Shown here: one piece after another, positions 42,011 to 50,744 of the stretch
How positions within the stretch are numbered: the first letter of the stretch is position 1
How the letters are laid out: the number at the start of each line of letters is the position of its first letter
NCBI RefSeq assembly: GCF_023516575.1
Contig: NZ_JAMGBE010000001.1
Coordinates: 558,001-622,000, forward strand
Length of the DNA: 64,000 bases
Direction: 5' to 3'
Source of the DNA: Sphingomonas hankyongi
GTDB lineage: Bacteria > Pseudomonadota > Alphaproteobacteria > Sphingomonadales > Sphingomonadaceae
Notes under the pieces: generated by a model
Databases searched by the model: none
Seen by the model: only the letters and a program-made list of their open reading frames with translations
Told to the model about the DNA's origin: nothing
Translations under genes and position numbers: made by a program

Positions 42011-42820
42011 TCAACTCCCGCGCATCGCCGCACGCTGCGCGGCGGCCGACTCGAGCAGGTTCATGTCCACGGGCCTGTCGCCACCCGCCGCCAGCATTGC
42101 CGCGAGGCGCGCGCAGCGCAGGATCTCCACGCCGGAAAAATCAAATTCGCCGGCAAGGCGCTCCACATCCACGTCATTGCCTTGCGGGAGTTTCAGGGTC
42201 CCGAGAATCTTGCGCCAGAGGAGCGCGCGCGCAGCTTCGTCCGGCAGTGGAAAGTCGACAATCAGGTCGATGCGGCTGAGGATGCCTTCGTCCAGCTTGC
42301 CGGCCGCATTCGAGGTGACGATGGCGAGTCCTTCGTAGGGCTCGATGCGGCGCAGCAGATGACCGATCTCCTCATTGGCGTGGTGGTCGGGAGCGCCCTT
42401 CAAGTGAGGCCGCTTTCCGAACAATGCGTCGGCCTCGTCGAACAAGATTATGGCTTTCTGCTCCGCCGCGACGTCGAAGAGCTGATGAAGGTTCTTCTCG
42501 GTCTCACCGATAGATTTGCTGACGATCGCACGCGGGTCGACCTGGAGCACGGGTCGTTCCGTCGACCGCCCGAGCGCCGTCACTGCCATCGTCTTCCCCG
42601 TGCCCGGCGGACCGCGAAAGATCGCGCGCAGACCGCCGTCGATATAGCGCTGCAGGCCCCATTCACGGAACACGGGCAAGGGCTGCACAAGCCAGTCCGC
42701 GATCCAGCCGAGCCGTTGTTCGGTTTCCGCGGGCAGCACTAGCTCGTCGGGCTCGGTATCCGTGCTAATCCGCCTCACGCCGGTTGGAATCAGCTGCACA
42801 TCGTCCGTCGGCCCAGCCAT
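42011..42820 (-). CDS. AAA family ATPase
   Basis: About 269 residues. Walker A 'FRGPPGTGKTMAVTAL', Walker B 'AIILFDEADALFGKR', sensor 1 Asn in 'LAIVTSNAAGKLDEGILSRI' and arginine-finger region are intact. The N-terminal 60 residues ('LGWIADWLVQPLPVFREWGL') resemble the lead-in of stand-alone AAA proteins found with contractile injection systems and in many genomes alone. No such system is nearby. Possible role in remodelling a protein complex. Ends 1 base from the sulfotransferase stop (convergent). Confidence 0.88.
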   Translation of the reverse strand: MAGPTDDVQLIPTGVRRISTDTEPDELVLPAETEQRLGWIADWLVQPLPVFREWGLQRYIDGGLRAIFRGPPGTGKTMAVTALGRSTERPVLQVDPRAIVSKSIGETEKNLHQLFDVAAEQKAIILFDEADALFGKRPHLKGAPDHHANEEIGHLLRRIEPYEGLAIVTSNAAGKLDEGILSRIDLIVDFPLPDEAARALLWRKILGTLKLPQGNDVDVERLAGEFDFSGVEILRCARLAAMLAAGGDRPVDMNLLESAAAQRAAMRGS

Positions 42821-42888
42821 TGAGCGCCCTCCCGATTGCGGGCTGCTTCTACAGCACAACAGCAGTGAAGTGCATCTCGATCACGAAG

Positions 42889-43092
42889 TCAGGCGCTCGG
42901 TGTGGACGGCCAGTTGAAGAGCGGGAGCTCGTCGCCGTCCCAGCGGCGCACCAGGCGATTGCGGCACCAAAGCTCCGCCGGCCGATGGTCTTCCGTCCTG
43001 GCGCCTGCTGTCGCGATTGCGTCCGCGTCGCTGGTTGCCTGGATGTCAGTGCGGCCCCCGTCGGAGGAATAGAGATGATAGGTGAGCAGCAC
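42889..43092 (-). CDS. Small hypothetical protein
   Basis: 67 residues, soluble, beginning 'MLLTYHLYSSDGGRTDIQAT' from a GTG at 43092. The ribosome site AAGG overlaps the stop of the 51-residue gene upstream, so they are probably one transcript. No family recognised. Confidence 0.55.
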   Translation of the reverse strand: MLLTYHLYSSDGGRTDIQATSDADAIATAGARTEDHRPAELWCRNRLVRRWDGDELPLFNWPSTPSA

Positions 43093-43100
43093 GCTCGACC

Positions 43101-43256
43101 TTAGTCGCTATAACGCCGGTCGTTGTCCTGCTGGCTGCGCCCGAGCATTTCCTCGGTGCGCCCCAGCAGCCGCTCGCAATTCTCGATGGCAAGCCTGCAC
43201 ATCCGCGTCGCATGCCTGATCTTCGCGGTTCTTGGGTCTGCAGATTTGGTGGCCAT
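43101..43256 (-). CDS. Small hypothetical protein
   Basis: 51 residues, basic, helical ('MATKSADPRTAKIRHATRMC', then 'RLAIENCERLLGRTEEMLGR'). It begins at ATG 43256, just downstream of the terminator of the HNH gene, and is followed within 9 bases by another small gene. No family recognised. Confidence 0.5.
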   Translation of the reverse strand: MATKSADPRTAKIRHATRMCRLAIENCERLLGRTEEMLGRSQQDNDRRYSD

Positions 43257-43266
43257 GATCCCGGGT

Positions 43267-43302
43267 AAAAAAGAGGCGGTCCAGTTAGCCGACCGGACCG
43301 CC
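43267..43302 (-). terminator. Rho-independent terminator of the small HNH gene
   Basis: On the minus strand GGCGGTCC/GGACCGCC (43295-43302 with 43275-43282) forms an 8-bp stem followed by TCTTTTTTACC (A run 43267-43272 on +). It separates the HNH gene from the small genes beyond it. Confidence 0.85.
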
Positions 43303-43398
43303 AATGACGCCACACGCTCCCCAACCGGGAAGCATTTTTTTGGAGGAACGCTGGCTGAGGTCGAAAACGCCTCGTTCCAGCGAGGGTTCCTACGGCTG

Positions 43399-43743
43399 CT
43401 AGGCCGCCTTTCCGGCGGCGCGGGATCGCGCGAACAATTCCACTTCGTTCTTGACGCGGATCCGCTGCTTCACCTCGATCGTGCTGTCGGCTTCCTGGCT
43501 GACGCAGCGGCCATGGCAAAGGCACAGATTTTCCAGCGTGTCGGTTTCCCCGTCAACGAGCGGGCGAATCTGCTCGAGCTTCGGACCGCGGTCGTGGCCA
43601 CGGGTGAGGTCGAAGCGGATCGGCCGCCTGCAGCGGCGGCAATTGTCGCCGTCGCGTCGCCTCAATTCGTCAACGCGCTGCTGCGCCTTTTGGCGCTTGG
43701 CTTTCCAGGGATTGAGATACTGGACGAATAGGCTGGTCGACAT
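43399..43743 (-). CDS. Small HNH endonuclease-like zinc protein
   Basis: 114 residues. 'RDGDNCRRCRRPIRFDLTRG HDRGPKLEQI' and 'TDTLENLCLCHGRCVSQEAD' supply a Cys-x-x-Cys, a His-Asp in the position of the HNH histidine, an Asn and a second Cys-rich knuckle, as in HNH-type beta-beta-alpha zinc domains. It may be a nicking or repair nuclease or a catalytically weak relative; the exact HNH triad is incomplete to the eye. Followed by its own terminator. Confidence 0.65.
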   Translation of the reverse strand: MSTSLFVQYLNPWKAKRQKAQQRVDELRRRDGDNCRRCRRPIRFDLTRGHDRGPKLEQIRPLVDGETDTLENLCLCHGRCVSQEADSTIEVKQRIRVKNEVELFARSRAAGKAA

Positions 43744-43916
43744 GGAATCCCTGATATTCGGATCGCGTTACCGACCGGTTATCGCCGGCGCGCAAAGCAT
43801 CGCTTCAGCCGGCTTGGTTTCCGATGTGTAAACTCTTCCGACATGGGCATTTTCTCTAATTGAACGACAGGCGGGGTCGAGCGTTCATCTCGCATCCGGA
43901 ACGGATACCAGAAAGG

Positions 43917-44300
43917 ATGAGCGACATGCGCTTGATGTTGCTTGGTTGCGCGGCAGCCGCGTTGACGATCACCGCCCCCGCCCTGGCGCGAGATTCGGGC
44001 GGCGGCGGATGGCACAATGGCGGAGGCCATGGCGGCAGCCATCACGGTCACCACCAACGCCTGGAACGGCTCGACGTCTTCGCGTCTGCAGACGACATGG
44101 GACGCCACCGCCACGCCAGCGACGGCTTCGTCGGCGGCTATGGCTACGGTTATGGCATGGAAGACCGGACCTTCGAGCCCGACAGCTATAACGATTGGTG
44201 GCACGACAATCCGGCCCGCGCCTATCCGCGTTGGGTTCAGGACAATAAGGATTGCGCTCCTGAACGCATGTGGTGGCATGGCGACACTTTGCGCTGCTGA
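43917..44300 (+). CDS. Secreted Gly/His-rich hypothetical protein
   Basis: 127 residues: signal peptide ('MRLMLLGCAAAALTITAPAL'), a Gly/His stretch ('GGGGWHNGGGHGGSHHGHH') that could bind metal, a Gly/Tyr stretch and a Trp-rich end with two Cys. No family recognised. ATG 43917 or 43926; AGAAAGG lies just upstream. Confidence 0.7.
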   Translation: MSDMRLMLLGCAAAALTITAPALARDSGGGGWHNGGGHGGSHHGHHQRLERLDVFASADDMGRHRHASDGFVGGYGYGYGMEDRTFEPDSYNDWWHDNPARAYPRWVQDNKDCAPERMWWHGDTLRC

Positions 44301-44318
44301 CCGCAGCGGCGTGACGGA

Positions 44319-44513
44319 TCAGGTCTGGTATTGCGTGCCGGTTCCGACCGCCTGATCGACATTGTTCCAGTTTTGCTGGACCTTGCCGCCGGTTGCGGCC
44401 AGCGCGCCAGCGATAGCGACGGCGATGAGCGACGCCAGCAGCGCGTATTCGATTGCCGCAACGCCGCTTTGGCTGCGCGCAAGATCGCGCTTCGAGAATC
44501 CGCTTTTGTCCAC
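44319..44513 (-). CDS. Flp-type (type IVb) pilin
   Basis: 64 residues. Short basic leader, cleavage region, then the hydrophobic pilin helix 'SGVAAIEYALLASLIAVAIA' with the conserved Glu at +5 relative to processing, as in Flp pilins of the Tad secretion family. Tad/Cpa assembly genes are not in the window, so it is an orphan pilin here. The TTAACC motif upstream at about 44559 recalls CtrA half-sites (weak). Confidence 0.88.
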   Translation of the reverse strand: MDKSGFSKRDLARSQSGVAAIEYALLASLIAVAIAGALAATGGKVQQNWNNVDQAVGTGTQYQT

Positions 44514-44580
44514 GGTCGCATATTAACCGGTGCCGATTGCCGCGGGTTCAACGAAAGTGGTTAACGGGCTTTTCGGAAAA

Positions 44581-45159
44581 TCAGCACCATCCTGTCTTGA
44601 AACCCGCATAGCGGTGCACAAGCCCGGTCCGGCGCAGATCGTCCGCGATCGAGCCATAACTGCCGTCCGCTTGCTTTCGCCGAAGCACCCGAAGATCGCG
44701 GCCATATTTGTCGTAAGACCGCGTCAGGGGGGCAAGCATCTCGAACGGGGCCTCGTTCAGCTCACGCTGCAGCATTGCGGTCGCCAACTCGGCGAGCCGC
44801 GCTTCCTGCGCGCATTGCGCCTTCACCTCCGGCGCATCGATGCCGACGATGCGAATCTTGCGGCTTCCGAGCTTGAACGTGTCTCCGTCTATCACGCAAG
44901 CATGCCCTCTCCCGGGGCCGCAGCGCGTAAACCTCTCCTTGACGAGTTCAGGCTCCCCGGAAAGGAGCTCCGGCGGTTCAACAAGGTCCGGATCGGATGC
45001 GGCATAGGCACCGGCGAGGACCAACAGTAGCGCAACCGGTCGCTTGAATGGGAACCTCCGGCGCGGCGGCGGCCAGAAGCGCGGACCGTCCAGCCGGCGA
45101 CCGTAATCCTGGATGCGGGTCCAGCTCCGCCGGCGCTTGAATCCGAACAACTCGCCCAT
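44581..45159 (-). CDS. Thermonuclease (SNase-like) family protein with N-terminal membrane anchor
   Basis: 192 residues. A basic N-terminus and one membrane helix ('RPVALLLVLAGAYAAS') precede an SNase fold: 'ACVIDGDTFKLGSRKIRIVG IDAPE' , 'ARLAELATAMLQRELNEAP' and 'TRSYDKYGRDLRVLRRKQAD'. Asp and Arg/Glu residues of the staphylococcal nuclease active site are visible. It is probably a periplasmic-facing nuclease. The next gene (CAP domain) lies 15 bases upstream, so they are cotranscribed. Confidence 0.9.
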   Translation of the reverse strand: MGELFGFKRRRSWTRIQDYGRRLDGPRFWPPPRRRFPFKRPVALLLVLAGAYAASDPDLVEPPELLSGEPELVKERFTRCGPGRGHACVIDGDTFKLGSRKIRIVGIDAPEVKAQCAQEARLAELATAMLQRELNEAPFEMLAPLTRSYDKYGRDLRVLRRKQADGSYGSIADDLRRTGLVHRYAGFKTGWC

Positions 45160-45174
45160 GACCGGGCGAGCTTG

Positions 45175-45759
45175 CTACAGTACGCGGCGGCCGTCGATAT
45201 TGCCGGCGGGGGCGTAGCGGCAAACGAGCACGTCCCGGCCGTTGCCGCGCGCAACTCCGCATCCGACACGGGTCGTCGTGCTCCATACCAGCTGCGTGTA
45301 ATGACCAACGTCGGACCAGCGGCCCGTGCGGCTCACGTTGGGAAAGGTCCCGGCCACGAACCAGCGCTTCTCCGATGCCCAGTCCCTGACCATCTGCTCG
45401 GCACTGAACGCCCCTGCGGTCCCCATCCACAGGTTTTCGCCCGCACCGGCGCGCGAGCGCCTGTCCGAATGCCGGAAAGTTCCGGTGGATGCGAGTTGCC
45501 GGGCATAAGCAGATGCGCCACTGGCCAGTGCCTGGTCCCAGGCCAGTGGTGCGACACGAACCACGGCGCGCTCGGCATTTTGCGCAGCCAACAGCCGATT
45601 GGAGGATGTGCCGGCGGGCGTGAAGGGGGCATGGCCCGCCGGCACTGGGGAGGAGGCAAGAGGACTGGCAGGGATCCCACAGGAAGCCAGCGAAGCCGTC
45701 GCAAACAGGACGGACAGCCGGCAGCAATACTTGACCACGATGGAGCCCCGCGAACGCAA
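45175..45759 (-). CDS. CAP/SCP domain lipoprotein
   Basis: 194 residues with a lipoprotein-like signal ('LSVLFATASLASC') and a CAP domain: 'AAQNAERAVVRVAPLAWDQA', 'ASTGTFRHSDRRSRAGAGEN LW', 'HYTQLVWSTTTRVGCGVARG' and 'VLVCRYAPAGNIDGR', all signature positions of the superfamily including the His/Glu cavity residues. Extracytoplasmic, function unknown. It is just upstream of the thermonuclease gene. Confidence 0.92.
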   Translation of the reverse strand: MRSRGSIVVKYCCRLSVLFATASLASCGIPASPLASSPVPAGHAPFTPAGTSSNRLLAAQNAERAVVRVAPLAWDQALASGASAYARQLASTGTFRHSDRRSRAGAGENLWMGTAGAFSAEQMVRDWASEKRWFVAGTFPNVSRTGRWSDVGHYTQLVWSTTTRVGCGVARGNGRDVLVCRYAPAGNIDGRRVL

Positions 45760-45885
45760 TCCGGCGAACTTAGAAGGCGCGGGGCGAACGCCAATGGATT
45801 TACGGTCAGCCGCTGCAGCGATGCGCCGAACTTGCCCGTGCCGCTAACCCGTCAAACTGCTATTAAATCGATACGGGGGTTAGAC

Positions 45886-46398
45886 ATGACCAGGGACCAG
45901 AAAATCGTAATCACTGGCGCGCTCAGCGGCATAGTCGCGATGGTGGTGCTGGTGGCGCTCCTGTCGACCGTGATCGCTCCGCCCGAAATCGCCGACAGCC
46001 CAGGCGACCGGATCGCCTATGCAGCGCCCTGGGCAGTGGTGGCGGCTCTGCCGCTGTTCGCGATGCTGGTGGCAATCGGCAACGAGCGTTTCCTCAGCGA
46101 AGCGATCGACCCGACATTAGGCAAGGAAGACCAGAAGATGGTCGTGAACGGGCGGGTTGCGGACAACACGCTGCAGCAGTTCGTCCTTTTCCTCGTCGGA
46201 TTGGTTGCGCTCGCCTGTAGCGTGCCGCGCGATCGGCTGAGCATCATTCCGGCGGTGGCGATCACGTTCGTGGTGATGCGGATCGTCTTCTGGATCGGTT
46301 ACCGGATCCATCCACTCTATCGAGCGCCTGGCTTCTCCTCCGTCGCCTACATGAATCTCTTCATTTTCATCGCCGTATTCTGGTTTTGGCTCCGCTGA
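45886..46398 (+). CDS. MAPEG family membrane protein
   Basis: 170 residues with four membrane segments. 'ERFLSEAIDPTLGKEDQKMV VNGRVADNTLQQFVLF' and 'FWIGYRIHPLYRAPGFSSVA' match the MAPEG (glutathione/eicosanoid metabolism-associated) family found as membrane proteins in bacteria. ATG 45886 follows GGGGG by six bases; the open frame to the left lies antisense to the CAP gene. Confidence 0.85.
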   Translation: MTRDQKIVITGALSGIVAMVVLVALLSTVIAPPEIADSPGDRIAYAAPWAVVAALPLFAMLVAIGNERFLSEAIDPTLGKEDQKMVVNGRVADNTLQQFVLFLVGLVALACSVPRDRLSIIPAVAITFVVMRIVFWIGYRIHPLYRAPGFSSVAYMNLFIFIAVFWFWLR

Positions 46399-46459
46399 AA
46401 AAGCGCTTGCAATCAGTAACTTCCATTGTAGTTAGGCACAAACCTTTCGGGAGTGGACT

Positions 46460-46723
46460 ATGCTGCGCGTTGCGACTGCACTGTTGATCGTTGGCGGCGC
46501 GAGCGCTCCGCTCCAGGCTCAGGTGACCGCACCTGCCCCAGCCGCCGGCCAGCCTCAGAAGGCGCAGGTCGTGAAGAAGCGCGTGTGCACGGTGGAGCAG
46601 GCCGACGACATCGGATCGCGAATCTCGACGCGGAAAGTTTGCCGCATGGTCGAGGAGAAGGCTCCCGAGACGGTGAGCCGCGAGCAGCAGCCGGGCACGG
46701 CGGCAAAGCCGAACGCCGACTAA
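46460..46723 (+). CDS. Small secreted protein
   Basis: 87 residues: signal peptide ('MLRVATALLIVGGASAPLQA'), then a Pro/Ala/Gln linker and 'KKRVCTVEQADDIGSRISTR KVCRMVEE' with two Cys spaced for a disulfide. Sphingomonads carry many such small Cys proteins; function unknown. GGGAG lies seven bases before the ATG. Confidence 0.68.
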   Translation: MLRVATALLIVGGASAPLQAQVTAPAPAAGQPQKAQVVKKRVCTVEQADDIGSRISTRKVCRMVEEKAPETVSREQQPGTAAKPNAD

Positions 46724-46788
46724 CAAGCTACTGGCTTAGCCCTTCCGGCGATCCGCCGGTTCGGCGAGATGCGCGACGGGCAACGCCA

Positions 46789-48909
46789 TTAGCCTCCCTG
46801 CCGGCCGGTTGCGCTTCCAAGTTCTCGGTCCAGGTACATCAGGAGCATCGCTGCCCGCTTGGCGTCCTCTGAATTATCCGCGCCAACCGAATGCCCGCCT
46901 TCCATATATTCGTGGAAGTAGACCCGATTGCCATATTCCATCAGCCGCGCAGCCGCCTTGCGCGCATGGCCCGGATGGACGCGGTCATCCTTGGTCGAGC
47001 CGTAGATGAACACTGCCGGATAGCGGACGTCGCGCCGCAGGTTCTGGTACGGCGAATATCTGGACATGAAGGCCCAGTCCTCCGGCTTGTCCGGATCGCC
47101 GTACTCGTCGATCCAGGACGCCCCAGCGAGCAGGTGGGAGTAGCGCTTCATGTCGAATAGTGGGGAACCGATGATCGCGGCCGAATAGAGGTCCGGCCGC
47201 TGGTTGAGCAGGGCGCCTACGAGCACGCCGCCGTTGGACCGGCCGGAAGCCGCAACCTTGCCCTTGGCCGTCACGCCGATGCGGATGAGATCCTCGGCTA
47301 CAGCATGGAAATCGTCGAAGCTGTTCTGCCGCTTTTCGCGCAGCGCCGCTTCATGCCATTTTGGGCCATATTCACCGCCGCCCCGAATGTTGGCCAGCAC
47401 GTAAGCGTTACCTTGCTCGACCCAGAAAAGGCCGAGCGGACCGGCGCGATAGGGCTGGCCGGTCAGGTAGCCCGGAGTCTGAGCGCTGCGGAATCCTCCG
47501 TAAGCGTGGATAAGCGTCGGAACCGGTCCCGCGACGCCTTTCTTCCGCACCAGGAAATAAGGAACCCGCGTGCCGTCCTTCGACCTTGCGAACCGTTGCT
47601 CCACCTCGAAAACGCTTGCGTCGAACTTGGGCGGAAGGCTTTGCACGGCCACCGGCGATGCATTCGGAGTCACTGCGTAAAGCGTCGGCGGCGTCAGCAT
47701 GCCTTCCACGGTCACGAAAGCTAAGTCGCGTTCGCTCGCCGTTTCGAGCAGGTGCAGAGTGCTCCTCGCCGGGAGATCGATCGTCTTGCGCGCCCAGGCT
47801 GAACTTGGCGCCCGGGGCGAGAAAGCGAACAGCTTGCCCGAAACATCATCGAGCGCCTTGACCCAGAGGGTACCCTTGGAGACTGCGATCTCCTCGATGG
47901 CCTGCTTCGGGCTCGGCGCCATTAATAATTCCGGACGCGTCGAGCGGCTTGCCGCGAGGTCCGCGAGCGAATATGCGACGATCGATCCCGCGGGCAGGCC
48001 CTGCTCCGCCTTGTTGAAGAAGGTGATCAGCCTCCCCCCAATGACATCCTGCGCGTCGGCGGAATCGGGCACGGGCGTCCGGATGACGCGCCCGTCCGGC
48101 AGCACCATCGACAGCTCGTGGGTCCAGTAGGTCTTCGAGCGTGTGATGAAGTTCCAGCGAGTCGCTCCGTCGGCATAGCCGAACGGCGTTGCGGAGACGT
48201 CGCCCTGCTCACCCGTGAGGAGGGTCCTTGCGGAGCTCAACGCGGAGCCGCGCGTCCACAGCTTGATGATGCGCGGATAGCCCGAATCCGTCAGGCTGCC
48301 GGCGCCATAGTCGGTGCCGACGAGGAGATGATCGCGGTCGAACCAGCTAACATTGCTCTTTGCCTCCGGGACCACGAACCCATTGTCGACGAACCTGCCG
48401 GTGCCGATGTCGAATTCACGAACGACGTCGGCGTCGGTGCCGCCTGGACTGAGGGACACGAGGCAGCGCTGGTAATCGGGAGCGAGGCAGCTTGCGCCGT
48501 GCCAGACCCAGCTCTTGCCTTCGGCTTTCCCAAGAGCATCGACATCGATCAGCGTGCGCCACTGCGGCTTGCCGGCCGTGTAGGATTCGATCGAGGCGAT
48601 GCGCCAAAGCCCTCTAGGGTTCTTGGCATCGCGCCACAGGTTCGTGACCTTGTCGCCGAGAACGTCCTCCGGCCCGGCTATCTGCTGCTCATCGTCCAGG
48701 ATATCGAGAGCGCGCTTGCGATATTGCTCGAAGACCGGGCCCTTCGCGACCAGCTCTTCGGTCGCGGCGTTCCACTGCTTGACCTGCGCCACGGCGCGCG
48801 CACCGTCGATCTCCTCGAGCCACAGATATGGATCCTCGGTCGTCGGGGCCTGAGCGAGCGCGGCAGTGCAAAAGAGTGCGGCCGCAGCGACAAAAGTCGA
48901 CTTGCGCAA
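46789..48909 (-). CDS. Prolyl oligopeptidase (S9A) family peptidase
   Basis: 706 residues with a signal peptide ('MRKSTFVAAAALFCTAALAQ'), so periplasmic. N-terminal seven-bladed propeller ('DPYLWLEEIDGARAVAQVKQ' entry) and C-terminal alpha/beta hydrolase with nucleophile Ser in 'KVAASGRSNGGVLVGALLNQ', Asp region 'FIYGSTKDDRVHPGHARKAA' and catalytic His in 'EYMEGGHSVGADNSEDAKRA'. It cleaves short peptides after proline. Monocistronic. Confidence 0.93.
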   Translation of the reverse strand: MRKSTFVAAAALFCTAALAQAPTTEDPYLWLEEIDGARAVAQVKQWNAATEELVAKGPVFEQYRKRALDILDDEQQIAGPEDVLGDKVTNLWRDAKNPRGLWRIASIESYTAGKPQWRTLIDVDALGKAEGKSWVWHGASCLAPDYQRCLVSLSPGGTDADVVREFDIGTGRFVDNGFVVPEAKSNVSWFDRDHLLVGTDYGAGSLTDSGYPRIIKLWTRGSALSSARTLLTGEQGDVSATPFGYADGATRWNFITRSKTYWTHELSMVLPDGRVIRTPVPDSADAQDVIGGRLITFFNKAEQGLPAGSIVAYSLADLAASRSTRPELLMAPSPKQAIEEIAVSKGTLWVKALDDVSGKLFAFSPRAPSSAWARKTIDLPARSTLHLLETASERDLAFVTVEGMLTPPTLYAVTPNASPVAVQSLPPKFDASVFEVEQRFARSKDGTRVPYFLVRKKGVAGPVPTLIHAYGGFRSAQTPGYLTGQPYRAGPLGLFWVEQGNAYVLANIRGGGEYGPKWHEAALREKRQNSFDDFHAVAEDLIRIGVTAKGKVAASGRSNGGVLVGALLNQRPDLYSAAIIGSPLFDMKRYSHLLAGASWIDEYGDPDKPEDWAFMSRYSPYQNLRRDVRYPAVFIYGSTKDDRVHPGHARKAAARLMEYGNRVYFHEYMEGGHSVGADNSEDAKRAAMLLMYLDRELGSATGRQGG

Positions 48910-48995
48910 TTTGATTCTCCGTCGGTTTGGCTCGCTTCGTGCAGACGTGGAAAGCTGGCGTCAACGGATGGTTCGACAGACCGGCGAACGAAGGA

Positions 48996-50027
48996 TCAGT
49001 CGCCGCTGATTGTGGGATCGATCTTTTCGGGCTCGTCGATGATCGGCTTTCCGACGTCCCCTTGCCCGACCGTGCGGCCCGCCATTTCCAGCATGCGCTC
49101 GAGTGGGATTCGCGCCTTGTCCATCACCTCTGGCGAAAGCTCGATCCTCGGTTCGAGATCCCGCAGCGCGACGTACAATTTCTCTAGCGTGTTGAGCGCC
49201 ATGTACGGACACATGTTGCAGTTGCAGTTCCCGTCGCCGCCGGGGACGCCGATGAAGGTCTTGTCCGGCGCCGCCTTTTCCATCTGGTGGATGATGTGCG
49301 GCTCGGTCGCGACGAGGATTGTGTCCGCGGGGGAAGTCAGCGCGAAATCGAGGATCGACTTGGTCGAGCCGACATGGTCGGCATGATCGACGATGTGCGG
49401 AGGGCATTCCGGATGGGCGGCAACCGGTGCTCCGGGATGCTCGGCCTTGAGCTTGAGCAGCTCGGTCTCGCTGAATGCCTGATGGACGATGCAGATTCCC
49501 GGCCACAGCAGCATCTCGCGCCCGGTCTTGCGGGCGAGATAGCCGCCAAGGTGGCGGTCGGGACCGAAGATGATCTTCTGATCCTCGGGGATCTGGTCGA
49601 GGATGACCTGGGCGCTGCTGCTGGTGACGATGATGTCGCTGAGCGCTTTCACCGCAGCCGAGCAGTTGATGTAGGTTAGCGCGATATGGTCCGGATGCGC
49701 CTTCCGGAACGCGGCGAACTGGTCCGGTGGGCAGCTGTCCTCAAGCGAGCAGCCGGCATCCATGTCGGGCAGTATAACCGTCTTGTCGGGCGAAAGGATC
49801 TTGGCCGTCTCCGCCATGAACCGCACGCCGCAGAATGCGATGACATCGGCATCGGTTGCGGCCGCCTTGCGCGACAGGTCGAGGCTGTCGCCGACGAAGT
49901 CCGCGAGGTCCTGGATTTCGGGCTTCTGATAATAATGCGCGAGGATCACGGCGTTGCGCTCGCGCTTCAGCCGCTCGATTTCCGCGAGGAGGTCGAGCCC
50001 TTTCAGGCTTGGCGATTGAACCGTCAT
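48996..50027 (-). CDS. nadA: Quinolinate synthase
   Basis: Condenses iminoaspartate with dihydroxyacetone phosphate to quinolinate in NAD biosynthesis. 343 residues with 'AVILAHYYQKPEIQDLADFV GDSLDLSR' (family start), 'CGVRFMAETAKILSPDKTVI', Cys ligands of the 4Fe-4S cluster in 'MDAGCSLEDSCP', 'PGICIVHQAF' and 'NCNCNMCPYMALNTLEKLY'. nadB and nadC are not in the window. The ATG follows directly on the DUF4230 stop (TAGATG), so translation is coupled. Confidence 0.96.
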   Translation of the reverse strand: MTVQSPSLKGLDLLAEIERLKRERNAVILAHYYQKPEIQDLADFVGDSLDLSRKAAATDADVIAFCGVRFMAETAKILSPDKTVILPDMDAGCSLEDSCPPDQFAAFRKAHPDHIALTYINCSAAVKALSDIIVTSSSAQVILDQIPEDQKIIFGPDRHLGGYLARKTGREMLLWPGICIVHQAFSETELLKLKAEHPGAPVAAHPECPPHIVDHADHVGSTKSILDFALTSPADTILVATEPHIIHQMEKAAPDKTFIGVPGGDGNCNCNMCPYMALNTLEKLYVALRDLEPRIELSPEVMDKARIPLERMLEMAGRTVGQGDVGKPIIDEPEKIDPTISGD

Positions 50028-50744
50028 CTACTGCCCCTGAGCAGCGCGTCGCCGCTCCGCTTCCTTGATCGCATCCTCATATGGGGTCGAAAGGTCGAGA
50101 TAGGAAGGATCGTCGGTCCCTTCCGTCGGGAAGCGCGCGACGACTTTCGCATTGTCGAACCCCGCGGCCTTGAGCGGCATGACGAAGCTTCGCTCGATCG
50201 CCGCCCGCGCCGCCTGCCGCGCGAGCCGCATGGGCACCTCGGCTGAGGCCTGCTTGCGAAGGTCCGCCACCGCTGCCGCGCGATTGGCCTGGTCGAGGCT
50301 TTGCTCGGCGTTGGTCAGCGCGGTGAGCACGCCGCCTTCGCCATATTCGCGGGCTGAATTGAGATCGACGTCCGGGCCTGCGACCTCGATCTCAGGGAGC
50401 TTCACGCTCAGCGTCTTGGAGGCAGCGTCCCATTTTACATCGTTGGGCTGAAGCTTCGACAGATCCAGCTCGTAACGGACATCGCCCGGCAGGATCAGGG
50501 TGCGCTCCGCCGAGAAGCCGAAGCGGCTGGTGTGCGAGCTGGTGACGGAGACGTAGCGGGCGACGAAGGCGATCAGCCGATTCTGCGCGCGCATCGATTC
50601 TAGGCTCGCCTCGGCGATCGTCTCCGGCTTCGGCCCACCGAAGATGCGGTCGGCGACACCGGACGCGACGCCGAACAGGACGCCGAGGACGAGCGCCACG
50701 GCGATCATCGCTATCACGAGCAATTTGCTTAGACGGCTGTCCAT
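50028..50744 (-). CDS. DUF4230 domain membrane-anchored protein
   Basis: 238 residues: one N-terminal membrane helix ('LLVIAMIAVALVLGVLFGVA') and a DUF4230 domain ('LESMRAQNRLIAFVARYVSV', 'RFGFSAERTLILPGDVRYEL DLSKLQ'). The family is common and uncharacterised. It overlaps the MBL hydrolase gene upstream by 16 bases and abuts nadA downstream. Confidence 0.88.
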   Translation of the reverse strand: MDSRLSKLLVIAMIAVALVLGVLFGVASGVADRIFGGPKPETIAEASLESMRAQNRLIAFVARYVSVTSSHTSRFGFSAERTLILPGDVRYELDLSKLQPNDVKWDAASKTLSVKLPEIEVAGPDVDLNSAREYGEGGVLTALTNAEQSLDQANRAAAVADLRKQASAEVPMRLARQAARAAIERSFVMPLKAAGFDNAKVVARFPTEGTDDPSYLDLSTPYEDAIKEAERRRAAQGQ

